Assembly: GCA_017411125.1 (NCBI GenBank)
Contig: JAFPNP010000059.1
Span: 1-7,673, forward strand
Direction of reading: 5' to 3'
Source of the DNA: Kiritimatiellia bacterium
GTDB taxonomy: Bacteria > Verrucomicrobiota > Kiritimatiellia > RFP12 > UBA1067
DNA length: 7,673 nucleotides
Numbering within the stretch: the first letter of the stretch is position 1; every line of letters begins with the position of its first letter. This document shows, piece after piece, positions 5,887 through 7,673 of the stretch. The notes beneath the pieces are model-generated. The model was not told where the DNA came from. It saw only the letters and a program-made list of their open reading frames with translations, and searched no databases. Made by a program: the position numbers and the translations under genes.

Positions 5887-6825
5887 ATGAAACATATCGT
5901 AATTTTTCTTCTTCTGACATCCTGCGCAGCCTTCGCCGCCCCCCCCGGCGCCGCGGCGAGGCTTCCGCATCCCGCCGGAAACATCCTCGCCCTGCAGATA
6001 TGTCTCGACAGGCGCGGTTTCTCCGTGAACGCGATGGACGGACGGTGCGGGCGCAAGACGGACGTGGCCCTCGCCACGTACTGCGCCGTGCGGGGAATCC
6101 CGTTCCCTACGCGCCGACAGCAACCGAACGCATGGGAAAGCCTTTTCCCCGGCGAAACAAACCTTTTCACCACGATTCTCGTGACGCCCGAAGACCGCCG
6201 CGCCATTGTGCGCATTCCGCGCGACCCGGCCGGCAAAGCCACAATGACGGCCATGGGCTACCAGTCGCTCCTCGAGATGTACGCGGAGCGGGGGCGCGTC
6301 ACCGAAGCGACGCTCCGCGCCCTCAACCCGAAAGTGCGTTGGCCGAATCCTCCCGTCGGCTCGGCAATCGAGCTGCCGTACTTCCCGCAGCCGAAACGGG
6401 AAAAAGGCGAACCGCCCGTGCTTGCGGACGTTCTGCGCGTCTCGCTCGCCCGCCGCGAGATTACGGCGTTCGATTCCAAAGGCAGGCTGCTGGCGCTTTT
6501 CCCCTGCTCCATCGCCGCAGAAAAGAACAAGCTGCCGCCGTCCGGAGAGATACAGGTATCCACGCTCATACCCAACCCGAACTACACCTACAAGCCAGAC
6601 GCCCCCTCCGCCGGACGCCAGAAGTACATCTATCCGCCCGGCCCGAACAACCCCGTCGGGCTTGCCTGGATCGGCCTCACCCTTCCGACCTACGGCATAC
6701 ACGGTACGCCGTGGCCGGAACAGATAGGGCGCGCGGAGTCGCACGGCTGCTTCCGTCTTTCGAACTGGAACGCCGTGCGTCTCCGCGAACTGTGCGATAT
6801 CGGCACAAGCGTGGTGATCGAATGA
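5887..6825 (+). CDS. L,D-transpeptidase (YkuD) with PG-binding-like and LysM-like regions, exported
   Basis: This 312-residue cell-envelope enzyme should form 3-3 peptidoglycan cross-links or attach proteins to the wall, acting on tetrapeptide stems. The N-terminus is a short export signal (Met-Lys-His, then a hydrophobic IVIFLLL). It ends in LTSC, which fits a lipobox with Cys13 as lipid attachment site; cleavage by signal peptidase I after AFA is the alternative. Residues about 30-70 resemble a peptidoglycan_binding_1 fold (LQICLDRRGF, then DGRCGRKTDVAL). Residues about 122-165 resemble LysM (YQSLLEMYAERG, LNPKV, then VGSAIELP). Residues about 181-311 are the YkuD domain, with IHGTPWPEQIG and the catalytic SHGCFRL: nucleophile Cys288, His286 and upstream His272. 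The ATG at 5887 is chosen because the signal peptide begins there; a TTG at 5869 in the same frame also lacks a ribosome site and would add six residues. The gene is divergent from metY and convergent with pnp, 3 nt apart. The catalytic domain is certain; the two N-terminal domains are inferred. Confidence 0.93.
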   Translation: MKHIVIFLLLTSCAAFAAPPGAAARLPHPAGNILALQICLDRRGFSVNAMDGRCGRKTDVALATYCAVRGIPFPTRRQQPNAWESLFPGETNLFTTILVTPEDRRAIVRIPRDPAGKATMTAMGYQSLLEMYAERGRVTEATLRALNPKVRWPNPPVGSAIELPYFPQPKREKGEPPVLADVLRVSLARREITAFDSKGRLLALFPCSIAAEKNKLPPSGEIQVSTLIPNPNYTYKPDAPSAGRQKYIYPPGPNNPVGLAWIGLTLPTYGIHGTPWPEQIGRAESHGCFRLSNWNAVRLRELCDIGTSVVIE

Positions 6826-6828
6826 CCG

Positions 6829-7673
6829 TCACGCCTGCTGCGCGGCGGCATCCGCCTCTTTCATCGCCTCGCGGCGAGAGAGTTTGATGCGGCCGCGGTC
6901 GTCCACGCTCAGGCACTTGACGAGCATCTTGTCGCCGACCTTGCAGACGGCTTCGACGTTCGGCACGCGCTTGTCGCTCAGCTCGGAAATGTGGCACAAT
7001 CCGTCGATTCCGGGAAGAATCTGCACGAACGCGCCGAACTCCTTGATGCCGGTGACGGTGCCCTCGTAGATCTTGCCGGCCTCGGCCTCCGCCGTCGCCG
7101 CCATGACCTCCTTCTTGGCCGCCTCCATCATGTCGCCGAGCGTGGCGAAGATGGAGACAATTCCGAAGTCGCCTTCCTCCTCGATGTCGATCTGGGCGCC
7201 GGTGCGGTCGCAAATGCCGCGAATCGTCTCGCCGCCCTTGCCGATGAGCGCTCCGATCTTGTCGGCGGGAATCTTCATGACCTCCATGCGCGGCGCGTAC
7301 TGGCTGAGTTCCGCGCGCGGCGCCGGGATCACGCTCTCCATGAAGTCGATGATCTTCAGACGCGCGTCGTGGGCGGCCTTGATGGCGCCCTCGACGAGAT
7401 CCCACGTGAGGCCGCGCAGCTTCAGGTCTACCTGGAAGCCAGTGATGCCCTTGCGCGTGCCGCCCACCTTGAAGTCCATGTCGCCGCAGTGGTCTTCGGC
7501 GCCGAGGATGTCGGTGACGAGAACCTTCTTGGACTGGTCTTCGTTGGTGAAAAGGCCGATCGAGATTCCGGCGACGGTGCGCTTGAGCGGCACGCCGGCG
7601 TCCATGAGCGCGAGGCAGCCGTTGCAGATGGACGCCATCGACGAGGAGCCGTTGGAGCCCATAATTTCGCTGA
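6829..7673 (-). CDS. pnp: Polyribonucleotide nucleotidyltransferase (PNPase), C-terminal part, 5' end outside the window
   Basis: PNPase degrades RNA 3' to 5' by phosphorolysis and can add tails in reverse. It is a cytoplasmic trimer, often in the degradosome. About 281 residues are visible, and the frame is open to the window edge. Numbering from the Met at 7662, the end of the second RNase PH domain is seen with SNGSSSMAS (3-11) and the catalytic pair in EDHCGDMDF (Asp57 and Asp63, equivalent to E. coli Asp486 and Asp492). An alpha-helical stretch follows, then a KH domain (about 128-180) with IGKGGETIR (140-148), and an S1 domain (about 196-264) with GTVTGIKEFGAFV and GLCHISELSDKRV. Only about a dozen residues follow S1 (ending AAAQQA), so the long acidic degradosome-binding tail of some PNPases is absent. 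The roughly 430 N-terminal residues are missing only because the window ends. Usual neighbours such as rpsO would lie upstream, out of view. Confidence 0.98.
   Translation of the reverse strand, partial: SEIMGSNGSSSMASICNGCLALMDAGVPLKRTVAGISIGLFTNEDQSKKVLVTDILGAEDHCGDMDFKVGGTRKGITGFQVDLKLRGLTWDLVEGAIKAAHDARLKIIDFMESVIPAPRAELSQYAPRMEVMKIPADKIGALIGKGGETIRGICDRTGAQIDIEEEGDFGIVSIFATLGDMMEAAKKEVMAATAEAEAGKIYEGTVTGIKEFGAFVQILPGIDGLCHISELSDKRVPNVEAVCKVGDKMLVKCLSVDDRGRIKLSRREAMKEADAAAQQA

Noticed and set aside
1..7673. Sigma-54 (-24/-12) promoter serving a gene in the window
   Set aside because: TGGCAC-like strings near 3393 and 6992 lie inside genes and lack a correctly spaced TTGC partner; none was found in the intergenic region.

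Overview
The window is a densely packed, GC-rich piece of bacterial chromosome (roughly 60 % GC by eye). Eight protein-coding genes fill almost all of it, two of them cut by the window edges. Nothing looks mobile: there is no transposase, integrase, phage gene, CRISPR array, tRNA or rRNA. Most genes are conserved housekeeping types (PNPase, DnaJ, GrpE, GTP cyclohydrolase I, MetY). The sigma-54 activator shows the host uses RpoN. A tri-domain YkuD L,D-transpeptidase with a lipobox would fit a diderm. The host phylum cannot be fixed from this sequence; a Verrucomicrobia/Kiritimatiellota/Lentisphaerota-like bacterium is only a weak guess from the general look of the proteins.

Layout. (1) Positions 1-2165, plus strand: the 3' part of an endonuclease/exonuclease/phosphatase-fold metal-dependent hydrolase, overlapping by 4 bp (ATGA) a NifA-type sigma-54 enhancer-binding protein (GAF, AAA+, Fis-type HTH). 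(2) Positions 2171-5810, minus strand: a tight cluster transcribed metY - grpE - dnaJ - folE, with gaps of 26, 1 and 13 nt, so very probably one operon. It joins sulfide assimilation into homocysteine, the two co-chaperones of DnaK (no dnaK is visible) and the first step of folate/pterin synthesis. (3) Positions 5811-5886: the only real intergenic region, 76 nt and AT-rich. It holds two face-to-face, overlapping sigma-70-like promoter candidates, for metY leftward and for the next gene rightward. (4) Positions 5887-6825, plus strand: a secreted or lipoprotein L,D-transpeptidase with PG-binding-like, LysM-like and YkuD domains. (5) Positions 6829-7673, minus strand: the C-terminal part of polynucleotide phosphorylase, its 5' end beyond the window.

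Both convergent junctions (5 nt at 2166-2170 and 3 nt at 6826-6828) leave no room for intergenic terminators. The least ordinary items are the hydrolase/sigma-54 activator pair with no visible target, the metY-grpE-dnaJ-folE grouping, an in-frame nine-copy 9-nt tandem repeat encoding the acidic N-terminus of GrpE, and the overlapping divergent promoters. I do not see a convincing wholly new system. The hydrolase/activator pair is the best candidate for something uncharacterised.
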